NCBI GenBank assembly: GCA_963576735.1
Contig: OY755183.1
Span: 12,233,213 to 12,297,212 of the forward strand
Length of the DNA: 64,000 bases
Direction of reading: 5' to 3'
Origin: Bedellia somnulentella
Taxonomy: Eukaryota; Arthropoda; Insecta; Lepidoptera; Bedelliidae
The notes beneath the pieces are model-generated. The model made no database searches and was not told where the DNA came from. It saw nothing but the letters and a program-made list of their open reading frames with translations. Positions 25,601-34,448 of this stretch are shown piece by piece. The translations under genes and the position numbers were made by a program. Each line of letters opens with the position of its first letter. The first letter of the stretch is position 1.

Positions 25601-28600
25601 TCAGCCCGGCTAGTACGAGCCTTGTTTAAACCAGTTATCGCGTGGGATAAAGCAGCCATCTCTTACGAACTTACTTAGTATCGTAAACTGCCATCTCATT
25701 CTAACCGTTATCGTGTCGATATAAGAGCGCTCGTGCTTGCCGTGTTGGAGACCTAGCACGAACGCTATTTTATCGTCATGATATCGATTGGTTATATTGA
25801 GATGATAGTATACGATACTATTTACGTTTTCTAGATAAAAGGTCGCTTGAGCTACCCTTGCCAAAACAGCTAACTAAAACTGTAATACTACATTTTACAC
25901 GCAATAGTATTTCTGTCCTTTACTGCCTTAGTTGTAATGAAAATTGTGTTTATTTCATACTTACTTACTTACTTAACTTACTCGTGCCCATTAGAAGAGA
26001 CTTTCGATCGCCACTTTGCAGTATCTTAAAAATTGCTATTTCTTTCCTCATATTCATTATTTCCTCATATTCACGTCTTACCATGGCAAAACGTGAAATT
26101 CAAGTTGAAACGTTATTTTTACGAATCATGAAATTAAACTGTTAAGTGTCAGCTTAGAATATTTCTACCCCATTTCTGCCCGTGGAAAATCGTAAGAGGC
26201 GAATCGTAAGAGGCGAATAAGGATATAGCGGCTTTAGCGCTATTTTTGTTGGAGACGCGTCACCAACAATTATTTATTATTATCATATTTCCCCATTCTA
26301 AAACTCTGGCTACCACCTCCTGGCCATTGAGGGATTTATAGCTGGTGCGATAGAAAAAATAATAATACAATAAACATTATTTTGTTGGCTTTTTGATAAC
26401 TAATGGTGTAGCAATACAAACTCGCACTTTGCTTTTTTACAAACGTTGCATATCAGTTTTTATTGGGAAAATCCATAATTTACATTCTGCTGTAAAATAC
26501 GATAAAATATATGACATCTTGTAGTTTCATCAATATTTATTACTTGCGTTGTTGGTCGTAATCTTTCACAGAATTTAGTTTTCGTCGAACTTGTCAATAT
26601 TAGGTTTTATCCTAATCTTTATACAGTCATTCGTCCGATAACTTATCGTATTTTTTTTATCGAAAACGCAAATTTTTGTTTACTTATCATATCGCACATA
26701 TTGATTACATAGAGATAATAAATCGTACCAGGTAATGCCAAATAAATGTGAGGGCTATGTCAATTGAGTGACTTTATTTTATTTAGCGCCATAAATTATA
26801 GGACTTATGTTTTGTCGATTCATGTCTTCCTTAAAGATATACATAATCACAAGAAAACCCGCCCCGCCATGGACATAGCAAAGTCATCGAATAAAACTCG
26901 GATACTTTGACCTACTCTATATAAAAAACAATAAAACCTACTTCATTGTGTTTCCATGAAAATTTACATCATAAATACAGACAGCTCTTAACAATATGGA
27001 ACTCGTTCTTACTGCTATCTAGCCTTGGTTTACCCGGGGTGGTGGGTGATGGTGCTGTGTTAGTACCTTAAGGGACCGGCCATAAGGCAGTGATAGATTT
27101 ATCTCCGATTTCTACATGATAATTCACTCAAAGGCAAAGGTCAACTCTAAATATTAAAATTCTAATAAAGCTATAATAACCTTCCAGAGTAGTCTCGGCC
27201 CTTATAGTCGATAAAATGAATCATTCGCCAATAATAATTACAATTCGACAATTACATACCAATAGTTCACATATTGCTTAGATTTTGGTCATTCGCTTGT
27301 AATTGTTTTGCAATGCTCAAATGGACAATATGGACTTTAACTTGTACAAAATGACGCAGTGCAAAATTCTAACAACGCAATGACGCACTTTCTCAAGAAA
27401 CTATGGCTGTTGATACTGTTTCACGTCGTTGGTTGCAAATAATGCGGAAAACTATTCACTGTCTGGAAACATAGCGAAAATATACTTAGGATCATTAAAC
27501 AGACTTCATCTTGCTGATGGATGGTGATAAGAAGATGTACATGCATTTATAAAAATTCTGAAAGCAACGGAAGAACTGTAGTTGAATGCATTTGATGATA
27601 GCTATACAAGTAAAAGAAACCTCGCTTATATGCTATAGACTGACATTGAACGGAGTGTAGGGGTTCTAGTGTATTAAATATTATTAAAATTAAAATGTAA
27701 TAAAAGTATTGTTCGAAATAATATGTGGTAATGTGAGTAGAGGACAACCACGGAGGACAAACCTGGACCTAATTTGCCAGGATCGTGCAAAGTGGCGACC
27801 AATAGTCTCTGCCTACCCCAATGGGAAATAATGGCGTGAGTATGTGTAATTATCTCCTAAACTTTACACAATCACACATTACTTTATCTTATAATAATAA
27901 GTCACAATTAAAAGATGGCCGTAGAGGTATTTTGCACCATCTGTAAAAGTAGGTATAATACCGCGTGACACGCGTATAATTATTGTGAAAAACGTGAATT
28001 CAATGTATGCACATATTTTACTTAAAAAACTAAATGACGATGACGGTACATATCTTTTCAGTATTGCGCTGTTTCAACCGCATCAAAGGTTAATTTGAAT
28101 TTCAAGTTTTGGACTTGATTTACAAGTACCCATTTATCTCGGTGTATTTTCCATTCCACGTATCTTTGAACATATTCTGAAGCATACATACATACATACA
28201 TTTACTCACTGCTATAAATCCCTAAAAGGGGTAGCCAGAGCTAAGAAATTAGAAATTCCCCAGCCACTTTTGAAAAGTTGAGTGGGGTAAAGATGGTGAA
28301 ATAAAGGTTGTTGGTGATGGGTCTCCAATCGCATCGCCCAAAAATCCCTTAATAGCCCCAATACCGTTAATCGCCTCTTACATACACCCACCGGAAGAAA
28401 TGGGGTAGTGCTATTCTAAGCCGACACTACACAGCTACAAATCATTTTTAAAATAACCTTATTGTTTTTTTGACATTTGGTTAAGTAATGGTCCTACGTT
28501 TACACGTCCACGTTATGGAATAGTAACTCGAATAAATATGCTTATCTATAGGTATTTGTTTCGTACGGGTTCCGTACCTTAATGGTGATTCTTTTGTAAT

Positions 28601-31600
28601 TTCAATTATTTGTATGTAAAACATTAGGTGGGTGTACGTAAGAGGCGACTAACGGTATTGGGACTTTTAAGGGATTTTTGGGCGATGCGGTTGGGGCCCT
28701 TTCACCAACAACCTTTATTTAACAATCTTTTCCTCAATAAATTTTCCAAAAGTGGCTGAGGAGTTTCTAATTCCTTATCTCTGGCTACCCCTTCTAGGGA
28801 TTTATAGCCCTGACTATATGTATGTATGTACCTATGTTAAAAAATTAATCTTACTTTTAGCTGTACTTGAGAAGGACTTATTTTTCATCTTGATTTGTTG
28901 TAGAAAAGTCTATAGAATACAGGTACTGGACCCAGTAAAAATATATAGCGATTCGATACAAATACTAAACAAATACAAGACATGATATATTTTATATACT
29001 AAAACCATAGCTATAGTGTTCAATGTGTATTTGTTGCAAAAAAATATGTAGCACCAATTTTTAGTCACAACCCCATCGACACTCATATTCATAAAACAAA
29101 ATGAGAACAAAACTGCAATTTTCCCCGTCGCATGCCTGTTATTTTTCTCGTCTAGACGGAAATAAAGGTGCCTACCTTTTCTAAATTGGATATGTATATA
29201 AAAGGGCCGATGGTTCCATACTACCGAAGTTACCAAACTAAAGAGCTTATTCCATTTGTCTGAATGAAGACGTCTGAAAGCCACAGAATCTGAATTCAGA
29301 CTAGTGGAATAACGTTCAAACTGAAATTTGTGTAGTGGAATAACAAGCATCTGCGGCAGTAACTTCGAAGGACGTCTGATTTCAGCAACGACAAAGTGTA
29401 ATGGAATAAGCTCTTAAGTTGTCACGTAGCAACAGTGAATAACTTAAAAATATTTACAAAGTTTATTCTCATTTTTATTTAATAACATCTTTTTAAATAA
29501 TTGAATATTGGGTGTGGCAGAAGAAGCACGAAATTAGGTCTTTTAGAAAAGTTTGTAATATAAGGTTATGTGATCGTGTGAGGAATGACGTGATTCGTGA
29601 AAGATGTGGTGTAAAAGATGATGTTTTAAGTAAGATAGAAAAAGGAATGTTCAGGTGGTTTTGGCACATCGAGAGGATGGATGATAGGAAATTGGTAAAA
29701 AGTTTCTATAGAGCTAATGTGGATGTTAATGTTAGCAGACGACAGCCACGGAGGACAAACTTGGACCCAATTGAGAGTGTGCTCAAAATGGCAGGCGTCC
29801 GAAGTATGAAGAATAAAAGAGCATGTATGAAAATATTAATGTATGTAGACGAAGCTAGCTAGCCAGGATCGTACGAAGTTGCGATCAATAGTCTCTGCCT
29901 ACCCCAATGGGAATTAACGGCGTGAGTATATGTATGTATGTATGTATCTTTTTAAAAAAAAATGCGACCGTCTTCATAGCTATTTGATGGAATCCTAAAT
30001 TTTCATACAAAATTCGATACGCAATAACAATGTCGTCTGTGTATGCATTTTGTTATTTACCAAACTCTATAAAAATTAAATAGGACCACCTTTGGATTAT
30101 ATCTAATAAATCAAAAAAAATATTAGAGATCCATAACCTAATTACACATAGAATTACATAGAAACGAATTAAGTACCTTCTTTTTTGAATTCGGTTGACT
30201 GTTATTATGGATGTACCTACTCCTAAGGAAGTGGTATTTCTCATAAAACGAAAATTGAAAACATTTTTTGATATTTTAAGTTTGCTTCTTCATTCTTAGT
30301 TTAGTTTCGTTTTGCAATGGCAATAACTTTCAGGATACTTAATCATAAAAATACATACTCGAAATTTGAACAGTTCACCGTACGAAAACCTAGAGGAATA
30401 ACTTTATTATAATTAGTTAATTCTCATTTGATCTGATCAGAGAAATTATGGTCACAGGTTTCGGTGCACACCTTGATGTTCATAATGGCAAACTTTGAAA
30501 CACAAACATGTTTATAAAATTACAAAAGATAAAATACATTTACAAAAACAATTTTCTATAAATAAAAACTACGAAAGAAGCACTCTATCTTTATAGCGCG
30601 AGTGGCAAGGCAACCCGCTTTTATTTCACCCTTGACCCTCCAGTGGTGATATAGAATTGTGAATCATTGTCAAGATCACAGTATGTCCACACTTATATCA
30701 ATTTAATGCTCAAATGTTTAGTGCCGTGTAGTGTCGGCTTAGAATGTCACCACCCATTCCTACTCACGGGTGTCGTAAGAGGCGACTTAGGTTACGAGAC
30801 CTATCACCATAGATACTTTATTTCTTCCATCTTGTCCCTTACCAAATTCCAAATTTTGCGGAGAAGTTTCTTGCTGTGAAGCTCTAGCTAACCCTTTTTA
30901 GGATTTATGGCAGTGAGTATATATGTATGTATAAGTTGACCTATAGAAGAAGGGATCTATAGAGCTAGTGTGGATGGTAATGTTAGTAGAGGACGACCAC
31001 GGAGAACACACTTGGACCAAATTGAGAGTGTGCTCAAAAAGGCTGGCGTCCGAAGTATGAAGAATAAAAGAGCATGTATGAAAAGATAGATGGATGTAAA
31101 CGAAGCTAGAGAGGTTTGTCAGGATCGTACGAAGTGGCGATCAATAGTCTCTGCCTACCCCAATGGGAACTAATGGCGTGAGTATATGTATGTATGTATG
31201 TATGTATAAGTTGACCCTTGTCAGTGATGTGATCTAAAATAGTGAATAATTATCAAGAAGAATTCACACTTGTATCAATCAAATGCTTGTATGTTTAGTC
31301 TACCATATTAATTTATTGCTTTTAATAGACAAAGGATATATGCAAATTACTTTGTTTAATCTATCGATTATATATTGATACTAGTAATTAAGTTACTTTA
31401 AAACCATTAAAATCATTTATTCAGTCGTAAATGTTTATGTAGTTAATGTTGTATTTACTTATTCGTTTAATGTGTAATTAGATTGTTAGTTTAGTAAATA
31501 ATTAATTATTAAATCGCTTCATATTATCACACTGGATGTACGACAGATATTTTTAAATCCTGATTAAGGCCGGGTGGTACCAAGTTATTCATTGGGTTTC

Positions 31601-32654
31601 TCCGTACATAATTATTATTTTAAATTTAAGATATACGGGCAATATATTTAATTATATTTTAGGCATATTTTTAAATAATACCGAAAATACAATAAAAATC
31701 GGAAAGTTTATTGTTTGGACGTACATACAATAATATATATATATACTCACGCAATTATTTCCTAGTGGGATATTCTCTCTATTTAATGGTGGTGTTTAAT
31801 TTATATGGCATTGTTGACAAGGCCGCAAAATATGCATTCAACCTTCTTTTATTTTAAAAAATCTGCCTGCCAACATTTCTCTGAAAAGCAAGTACATTCG
31901 CGTGTATAAGAAAATGAGCGAAAATATTATTCTAAGCCTGGCATTGACCTAAATTGGCAAGAAAGGTATTTAAATCTTTTTGTTCATGAAAACCTCATGT
32001 GGGGATTATTACTAATAAATAAAGAATATGGGTTCGATCCCCGCCTGTGTCGAAATTTTTCTTTCCTTTATTTATTCTTTATTTATAAGAAAGGTATTGT
32101 TCAATGTTAAGTCAGAATTGCTTGAGTAAACATATGGGTTTTATGGTAATGTGGTGAAAATAACGGGGCAGCAGAAACAATAATATAGGCCTATAGACTA
32201 TATGGTGTATAATAACAATAGTAAAGCCAATTTTTTTAGATCTAAATTAACATTCCCTTTATATACCTTATCTTAATTGCGTTTCGATAAGGGTTTTTTT
32301 ATCTTTCAAAAGACTGAATTTGCTTATCTTTCTTTCTATTGTTACAGATGCGAAACAACAGAGGAATTTCCCGTGCAGACCATCCTCGTATCACCATTAA
32401 CCAAAGAATCAAAATTACGAAGACACATTCGGTCAATGTCTGATGTCCAATGCACCACTCCCTACTACAGACTCGCTCACAAGTCGAGGAAAGGCAGCAC
32501 ACCCACATTAGCATTCGATTCCGAGTTCCGAAGACGGAGACATATCAGAGAAATCGATTCCTCCGATTCGAGCGATTATTTCGAATCGGTCAGAAAAATT
32601 AGGAGTATCGAACACAACATTATGAAACATTCGGACTCGATGAGAATATTGTGA
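10630..32654 (+). CDS. Unrecognised 153-aa protein gene, two coding exons with a 21.6-kb intron
   Basis: Exon 1 coding is 10630-10784: ATG, 51 codons, then two bases of a codon at the donor CG|GTGAGT. Exon 2 is 32348-32654, after a pyrimidine-rich acceptor ending TTGTTACAG. The two bases CG plus the first base A of exon 2 make an Arg codon and the frame stays open to TGA, so the junction is phase-consistent. The total is 462 nt. The product has a short polar N-terminus, a hydrophobic segment at about residues 25-49 (INDAILMLLLQTLWKLSQIY) and a basic, Ser/Arg-rich tail with RRHIR repeated (SKLRRHIRSMSDV and RRRRHIREIDSSDSSD). It could be a single-pass membrane or signal-anchored protein with a phosphorylatable tail. 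I do not recognise the family. Further exons within the intron cannot be excluded. Confidence 0.6.
11138..11378 (+). repeat. SINE A, diverged
   Basis: Head, body and hairpin end are recognisable (TTCTCAGCCGTAAGGAAATG), with many substitutions. Old copy inside the long intron. Confidence 0.65.
11677..11850 (-). repeat. SINE A, diverged fragment
   Basis: GGGTAGCCGGAACTTC to GGGTAGTGCTAAGCTAGGG. The tail is lost and the copy is heavily mutated. Confidence 0.55.
12049..12272 (-). repeat. SINE A
   Basis: Starts TGTTCTCACGGCCATAAACC (hairpin end) and ends in the decayed head at 12272. Confidence 0.7.
12273..12820. other. No gene seen
   Basis: Intronic sequence without recognisable repeat ends or exons. 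Confidence 0.35.
12821..12966 (+). repeat. LINE 3' end fragment with GAAGAA tail
   Basis: The block ACATTACGGGCCAAAATGGCC, GCCGACCTCCGATAGGAGATGG and the tail GAAGACGAAGAAGATGG look like the 3' end of a lepidopteran LINE that I have seen in many introns. Only the last ~140 nt are present and the family is not named. Confidence 0.5.
13559..13822 (-). repeat. SINE D, tRNA-headed SINE with hairpin tail
   Basis: Reversed copy. At the left is the 3' end: TATACTCACACAGCC, then CCCCACAAAGGGG (hairpin), then GGCTCGAGCCTATCC. The tRNA-like box B appears reversed as GGGGATCGAACCC near the right end. The 3' hairpin followed by GTGAGTATA is the module also carried by SINE A, SINE B and LINE H. Confidence 0.7.
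14125..14176 (-). repeat. tRNA-like SINE head fragment
   Basis: The reverse complement reads CTCCGTGGTGTCGCGGTTAAG followed by GGTTTCAAGGTCGGAGG, with box A- and box B-like spacing. No body follows that I can place. Confidence 0.4.
14679..14753 (+). repeat. LINE H extreme 3' end
   Basis: GATCGTACTAAGTGGCGATC, TCTCTGCCTACCCC, AATGGGAATAATGGG, CGTGAGTATAAGTAAG: the last ~75 nt of LINE H including the hairpin. Confidence 0.7.
14756..15730. other. No gene seen
   Basis: AT-rich intronic sequence. The short open frames here are isolated and show no domain. Confidence 0.35.
15733..15862 (+). repeat. SINE A, 5' truncated
   Basis: Begins at the TCGCCAACAATACTTG block and ends GCCGTGAGTTTATGTATGTATG. 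Confidence 0.72.
15903..15995 (+). repeat. TG microsatellite and SINE D fragment
   Basis: A (TG)n run at 15903-15917 precedes GCAGACTTTGGACTAATC and GGATAGAGTCGAGCCCC, which match the 3' half of SINE D. Confidence 0.45.
16113..16308 (+). repeat. SINE A, internally deleted
   Basis: Intact head (GCTATGTAGTGTCGGCTTAG) and tail (GTGAGTATATGTATGTATGTA). The middle, including the TTGGAGACCCATCACC block, is missing. Confidence 0.75.
16309..16995. other. No gene seen
   Basis: Intronic sequence without recognised repeat ends or exons. Confidence 0.35.
16998..17126. repeat. Imperfect 87-bp direct repeat enclosing a hairpin
   Basis: A block starting CTCATAGCTTTCAATAATA is repeated about 87 bp downstream with a few changes. 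Between the copies, 17020-17038 and 17049-17067 form a 19-bp inverted repeat (TGAGCCTGAGTTTAGGATA against its complement, one mismatch) with a 10-nt loop. Confidence 0.65.
17127..17730. other. No gene seen
   Basis: AT-rich intronic sequence with no recognised element. Confidence 0.35.
17731..17962 (-). repeat. SINE A
   Basis: ACATACATATACTCATAACTATAAATCCC at the left (the hairpin loses one arm) and GCCGAAACTACACAGCC at the right. Confidence 0.72.
17963..18804. other. No gene seen
   Basis: AT-rich intronic sequence. A 70-codon frame on minus at 18367-18579 has no domain and is probably chance. Confidence 0.35.
18805..20441 (+). mobile_element. Helitron-like composite element, copy 1
   Basis: Starts TCCATACTAATATTATAA after a host A and ends GCGGACGTAGTCGCGGGCAAAAAGCTAG before a host T, which is the Helitron pattern with a GCG..CGC hairpin near the 3' end. 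No ORF of note lies inside. The same ends, interior blocks and an embedded SINE A-like block occur in the larger copy at 36841-39805. Confidence 0.75.
20185..20365 (-). repeat. SINE A-derived block inside the Helitron
   Basis: CTAACGGCCATAAATCCC to CACTTAAAAAGCCTCATG, reversed and decayed, followed by TCCTTTATATC. The same block with the same right junction lies in the second Helitron copy at 39535-39700. Confidence 0.65.
20472..20556 (-). repeat. tRNA-like SINE fragment
   Basis: GTTGCTCTCAGCGGGGATCGAACC is a reversed box B with flank. The matching forward fragment is at 24585-24640 (CGATCCCCGCTGAGAGCAAC). Confidence 0.5.
20645..20928 (-). repeat. SINE A, split by a second SINE A
   Basis: Outer reversed copy: the body part GGAAGTTGTTCGGGGAAAAC is at the left and the head GTGCTATTCTAAGCCGATAC ends at 20928. 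It is interrupted at 20704-20820. Confidence 0.7.
20704..20820 (+). repeat. SINE A, 5'-truncated, inserted into another SINE A
   Basis: 117 bp from TTTATTTAACCATC to the TATGTATGTA tail, forward. It is bounded by a 9-bp direct repeat AACTGCATC at 20695-20703 and 20821-20829, the target-site duplication of a truncated retroposition. Confidence 0.8.
21225..21519 (+). repeat. SINE B, tRNA-headed SINE
   Basis: Head CGTGATAGCTCAGTGGG (box A) and GGTTCAAATCTCGGG (box B), then CTACACCAATTTGTC and an internally shortened body. The end reads CTCTGCCAATCCCTTCGGG and a GAGTTGAGTTGAAG tail in place of the usual TTATGT repeat. Confidence 0.75.
21660..22088. other. No gene seen
   Basis: Locally less AT-rich at 21660-21800 (GTGACGTCACG present once). 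No exon or repeat end was recognised. Confidence 0.35.
22089..22330 (-). mobile_element. Helitron 3' end fragment
   Basis: The reverse complement ends GGACGCGACGTAGTCGCG..CCCACTAG before a host T at 22088, with a hairpin GCGACGTAGTCGC. Two similar CCAATCACAGC blocks lie inside. I could not find the 5' TC end, so the right boundary is approximate. Confidence 0.55.
22331..23104. other. No gene seen; one tRNA-SINE scrap
   Basis: GGGATCGAACCCGCAACC at 22446-22463 is a reversed box B remnant. The rest is AT-rich with short unrelated open frames. Confidence 0.35.
23110..23256 (-). repeat. SINE A, 3' part missing
   Basis: Runs from AAGATGATTGTAAAATAAATG to the head GCCGGCACTACCAGC. The hairpin and tail are lost. 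Confidence 0.7.
23564..23798 (+). repeat. SINE A, internal deletion
   Basis: GCCGTGTAGTGCCGGCTTAG head. GGCGACTAAGGGTATT is missing after GGGTGTCGTATG. The tail is decayed. Confidence 0.72.
23799..24209. other. No gene seen
   Basis: AT-rich intronic sequence, no recognised element. Confidence 0.35.
24210..24580 (+). mobile_element. Helitron 5' part
   Basis: TCTATACTAATATTATAAAG after a host A, then TTTGTTTGTTTGAACGC, as in other lepidopteran Helitron starts. No CTAG end was found before the tRNA-like fragment at about 24585, so it is truncated on the right. Confidence 0.5.
24585..24645 (+). repeat. tRNA-like SINE fragment
   Basis: GGTTCGATCCCCGCTGAGAG followed by CAACATTTATGTGATGAGC. Same family as the reversed piece at 20472. 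Confidence 0.5.
24646..25178. other. No gene seen
   Basis: Very AT-rich (TTATTTTT runs). Nothing recognised. Confidence 0.35.
25179..25436 (+). repeat. SINE A, near full length
   Basis: Complete head GCTGTGTAGTGTCGGCTTGG and tail GTGAGTATATGTATGTATGT. It carries GGGTGATCG after the head and a 6-bp duplication GGTTGGAGTTGGAGACCC. Confidence 0.8.
25678..25818. repeat. Foldback hairpin element, about 141 bp
   Basis: The two halves are imperfect complements over almost the whole length. GTATCGTAAACTGCCATCTC at 25678 pairs with the reverse of GAGATGATAGTATACGATAC ending at 25818, and AGCGCTCGTGCT near 25727 pairs with AGCACGAACGCT near 25765. The central loop is short. It may be a MITE. No clear target duplication was found. 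Confidence 0.62.
26143..26345 (+). repeat. SINE A, with small internal duplication and deletion
   Basis: AGTGTCAGCTTAGAATATTTC head. CGTAAGAGGCGAAT is duplicated in tandem, the TTCCAAAAGTGGCTGAGG block is missing, and the tail is lost. Confidence 0.68.
26346..27719. other. No gene seen
   Basis: AT-rich intronic sequence. A GC-richer patch lies at 27025-27085 (GGTTTACCCGGGGTGGTGGG). No exon or repeat terminus was identified. Confidence 0.35.
27720..27849 (+). repeat. LINE H 3' end, internally deleted
   Basis: AATGTGAGTAGAGGACAACC joins CCTGGACCTAATTTGCCAGG, so the ORF part between them is deleted. It ends CTGCCTACCCCAATGGGAAA and GGCGTGAGTATGTG. Confidence 0.7.
28183..28436 (-). repeat. SINE A, near full length
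   Basis: CATACATACATACATTTACTCACTG at the left and GCCGACACTACACAGCT at the right. One of the cleanest copies. Confidence 0.82.
28624..28833 (+). repeat. SINE A, head truncated
   Basis: Begins at GTGGGTGTACGTAAGAGGCG, lacking the first ~50 nt. It ends CCTGACTATATGTATGTATG. Confidence 0.76.
29242..29414 (+). mobile_element. MITE with TAA target duplication, copy 1
   Basis: 173 bp between terminal inverted repeats AGAGCTTATTCCAT and ATGGAATAAGCTCT, flanked on both sides by TAA (29239-29241, 29415-29417). The interior carries further inverted GGAATAAC/GTTATTCC and GACGTCTGA motifs. A TAA duplication is usual for PIF/Harbinger-type elements. A reverse-oriented second copy is at 47105-47286. Confidence 0.78.
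29509..29947 (+). pseudogene. LINE H, C-terminal ORF end and 3' end
   Basis: Longest LINE H piece here. The frame reads RNDVIRERCGVKDDVLSKIE, then [45 protein letters not shown] and stops near 29862. This is the typical C-terminal tail that follows the reverse transcriptase in many insect LINE ORFs. The 3' untranslated end follows: CTCTGCCTACCCCAATGGG and GGCGTGAGTATATGTATGTA. It is 5' truncated within the ORF, without RT core or endonuclease. Confidence 0.78.
29948..30720. other. No gene seen
   Basis: AT-rich intronic sequence. No repeat ends or exons recognised. Confidence 0.35.
30721..30935 (+). repeat. SINE A, internal deletion
   Basis: GCCGTGTAGTGTCGGCTTAG head and GCAGTGAGTATATATGTATG tail. 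The TTTTTGGGCGATGCGG block is missing. Confidence 0.75.
30938..31206 (+). repeat. LINE H 3' end, 5' truncated
   Basis: Peptide remnant DLxRASVDGNVSRGRPRRTH with LDQIESVLKKAGVRSMKNK, an in-frame TAG soon after RACMKR, then the canonical 3' end with ACCCCAATGGGAA and a long (TATG)n tail. It starts at the end of the SINE A above. Confidence 0.76.
31207..31958. other. No gene seen
   Basis: AT-rich. A short reversed LINE 3' scrap (ATATACTCACGCAATTATTTCC) sits at 31737-31760. Confidence 0.35.
31971..32086 (-). mobile_element. SINE C, 5'-inverted insertion
   Basis: The left half is the reversed SINE C 3' end (TTTTTGTTCATGAAAACCTC, GGGGATTATTACTAATAA). The right half is a forward tRNA 3' half plus body (GGGTTCGATCCCCGCC, TTTCCTTTATTTATT). 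The whole 116 bp is flanked by the 12-bp direct repeat AAGAAAGGTATT at 31959-31970 and 32087-32098. An inversion inside one pair of target duplications is the signature of twin priming. Confidence 0.8.
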
Positions 32655-33215
32655 GAGACAAACTGATCTAGTCAGGTTCACGCTAGATTTTGTTTTGTCC
32701 ATGAACGATATATCCGTGGCGTGCGTTTCTAAAAAAGAAAAACCAAATGGTTTAATGATAGTGATTATGCGACTGTGATGACAAATTATTGACTTATGAA
32801 CAACAAAGATAATTTTATAAGTAGTGATAAGATAGCTATACCTAAGGATTGTACAACTGATTAAATTAAGATGGCCAATGCATATTTATTGAGGTATATG
32901 GCAGAAAAGTCATGCGAAATCTATTATCAAGTCTTGATATAAGGAAAATGAAGTTGTTTATACTATTATCTTAGTGTGGTTTAGTGCCTTACCCTAGTCT
33001 TTGTATGTATTGAAGTAGGTTGACTGATTGACATTGCATGCATAATGCAAATGGATGAGTGCACGAGAAGTTCCTTATTGCCTTAATATTAAATAACGAA
33101 CATGCGCTGTTTTCAGTACAATCAAGGGCTAATCGCCATGTTAATTTTGTGTTTTAAATACCTCTAATAGTTTATTATGTTAAATAAAAGATGATTTGTC
33201 CCATTTCATAATAAA
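32655..33215 (+). other. 3' untranslated region of the small gene
   Basis: Follows the TGA at 32652-32654. Canonical AATAAA signals occur at 33183-33188 and 33210-33215. No repeat lies within it. Confidence 0.45.
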
Positions 33216-33342
33216 ACAAAAATTGTAATTTCTGTTTTATTTCACATCCTTAATGGTTGGTGACATGAATGACTTGAGTACGTGTTTGGTTTCAATATTG
33301 AAACAATAAAGGGTAAAATAAGGAGAATAAAAACCTCTGCAG

Positions 33343-33376
33343 TGGCGGTTTCTAATAGCACTACCCCATTACTTAC
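33343..33376 (+). repeat. SINE A head scrap
   Basis: GGCGGTTTCTAATAGCACTACCCC, about 34 bp of the head only. Confidence 0.45.
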
Positions 33377-33429
33377 AAAAAAAATGTGTATGTGTGTGTA
33401 TGCATGTCAGAAAATCACACATATACTTA

Positions 33430-33634
33430 AAGTCTGATTTTTAATTTGAGTCAGTAAAATGACAGGTGCAACTGTCACTAACTAAATATACATGAACAAA
33501 AAGATTTATCTGCACTTGACATTGGCGAAATTATTGTGGCAACACGATAGAAGCCACGAAGAAAAATAGAATAGAAGATTTATCAGTGACAGTTGCACCT
33601 GTCATTTTACTGACTCGAATTAAAAATCAGACTT
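33430..33634. mobile_element. MITE with 50-bp terminal inverted repeats, TA duplication
   Basis: The left arm 33430-33479 (starts AAGTCTGATTTTTAATTTGA) and right arm 33585-33634 are complementary over 50 bp with about two mismatches. The flanks are TA/TA (33428-33429, 33635-33636), as for Tc1/mariner-type insertions. The 105-bp interior has no ORF. Confidence 0.8.
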
Positions 33635-33690
33635 TAGTTATGTATCACTAACACAAGAAATCTCTCTTTGCATTAAGGAAACCGATGGAG

Positions 33691-34040
33691 AATCTCATTA
33701 CCTCATTGGGAACTCCAACGTTTCTCATGCAGGCGATGGAAGTTCAAAACCTGAGTCAGGCACCAATGTGTCTTTTCTTAAGTCAGATGTGCGTTTAAGT
33801 TATAAAGGTTGTCCACGGTTAGGAAAAACATAGGGAGGAAACTCACATGGGTGAGTTATGCTTAGTCATAAGGCATTGTTTTTGAAGAAAATAGTAAATG
33901 GTGCCTGTCTTTATCACGTGGGTCCAAGACACTTCAGCACTCTTTACATGAGGTGACAAAAATATCTCATATTTCTCAAAAGTATTGTGGTAAGTATCTT
34001 TGCGGGATACCACCCTTTCGGGGATAAACAACGTGATCGT
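33691..34040 (+). repeat. SINE B, old copy
   Basis: Decayed head (CCTCATTGGGAAC, GTTCAAAACCTGAG), ACCAATGTGTCTTTTC, a GGAGGAAACTCACATGGGTG block and a CCACCCTTTCGGGG hairpin end with AACGTGATCG. Confidence 0.68.
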
Positions 34041-34448
34041 AGAGTTGCGGTATGAAGAAGCCATAAATATGGCAATAAAGCACGCGATGAAGCGCTTGTT
34101 GTGGAAGGTTGTGTTACATTTACATCAAATACTTAGAGAATGTGTTTAAACTAGGACTTCTATGCAAATTGCGATTGAAATGAATTGAGCTGAGCGAGTA
34201 AGGTAAACCTCAGTCTTCGTACAGTGCAGTCGATCTTGATCTTTAAGCCGCACTCTTAATAACAAACCATTAACTTTTTCTATTGACTTCAATTTGAAAA
34301 TAATTTTTCGGTGATTGTTCCTCAATGGTAGGTTCGATCAAGACATGCAACTAAGCAATTTCCACTTGATCACTGAGCTAAATTTGGTTGAAATCGGTCG
34401 AACCGTTCTAGAGGAGTTCGATCACAAAGAAGTGTCCTACCCGCCTAT

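Noticed and set aside
28910..29350. 146-codon open frame on minus
   Set aside because: Its first ~35 codons lie within the TAA-flanked MITE and the rest has no domain, start context or splice sites; explained by chance and repeat sequence.
32299..32702. Two minus-strand frames of 71 and 64 codons
   Set aside because: They are antisense shadows of the terminal exon of the small gene, which has a proper acceptor, phase and 3' signals on +.
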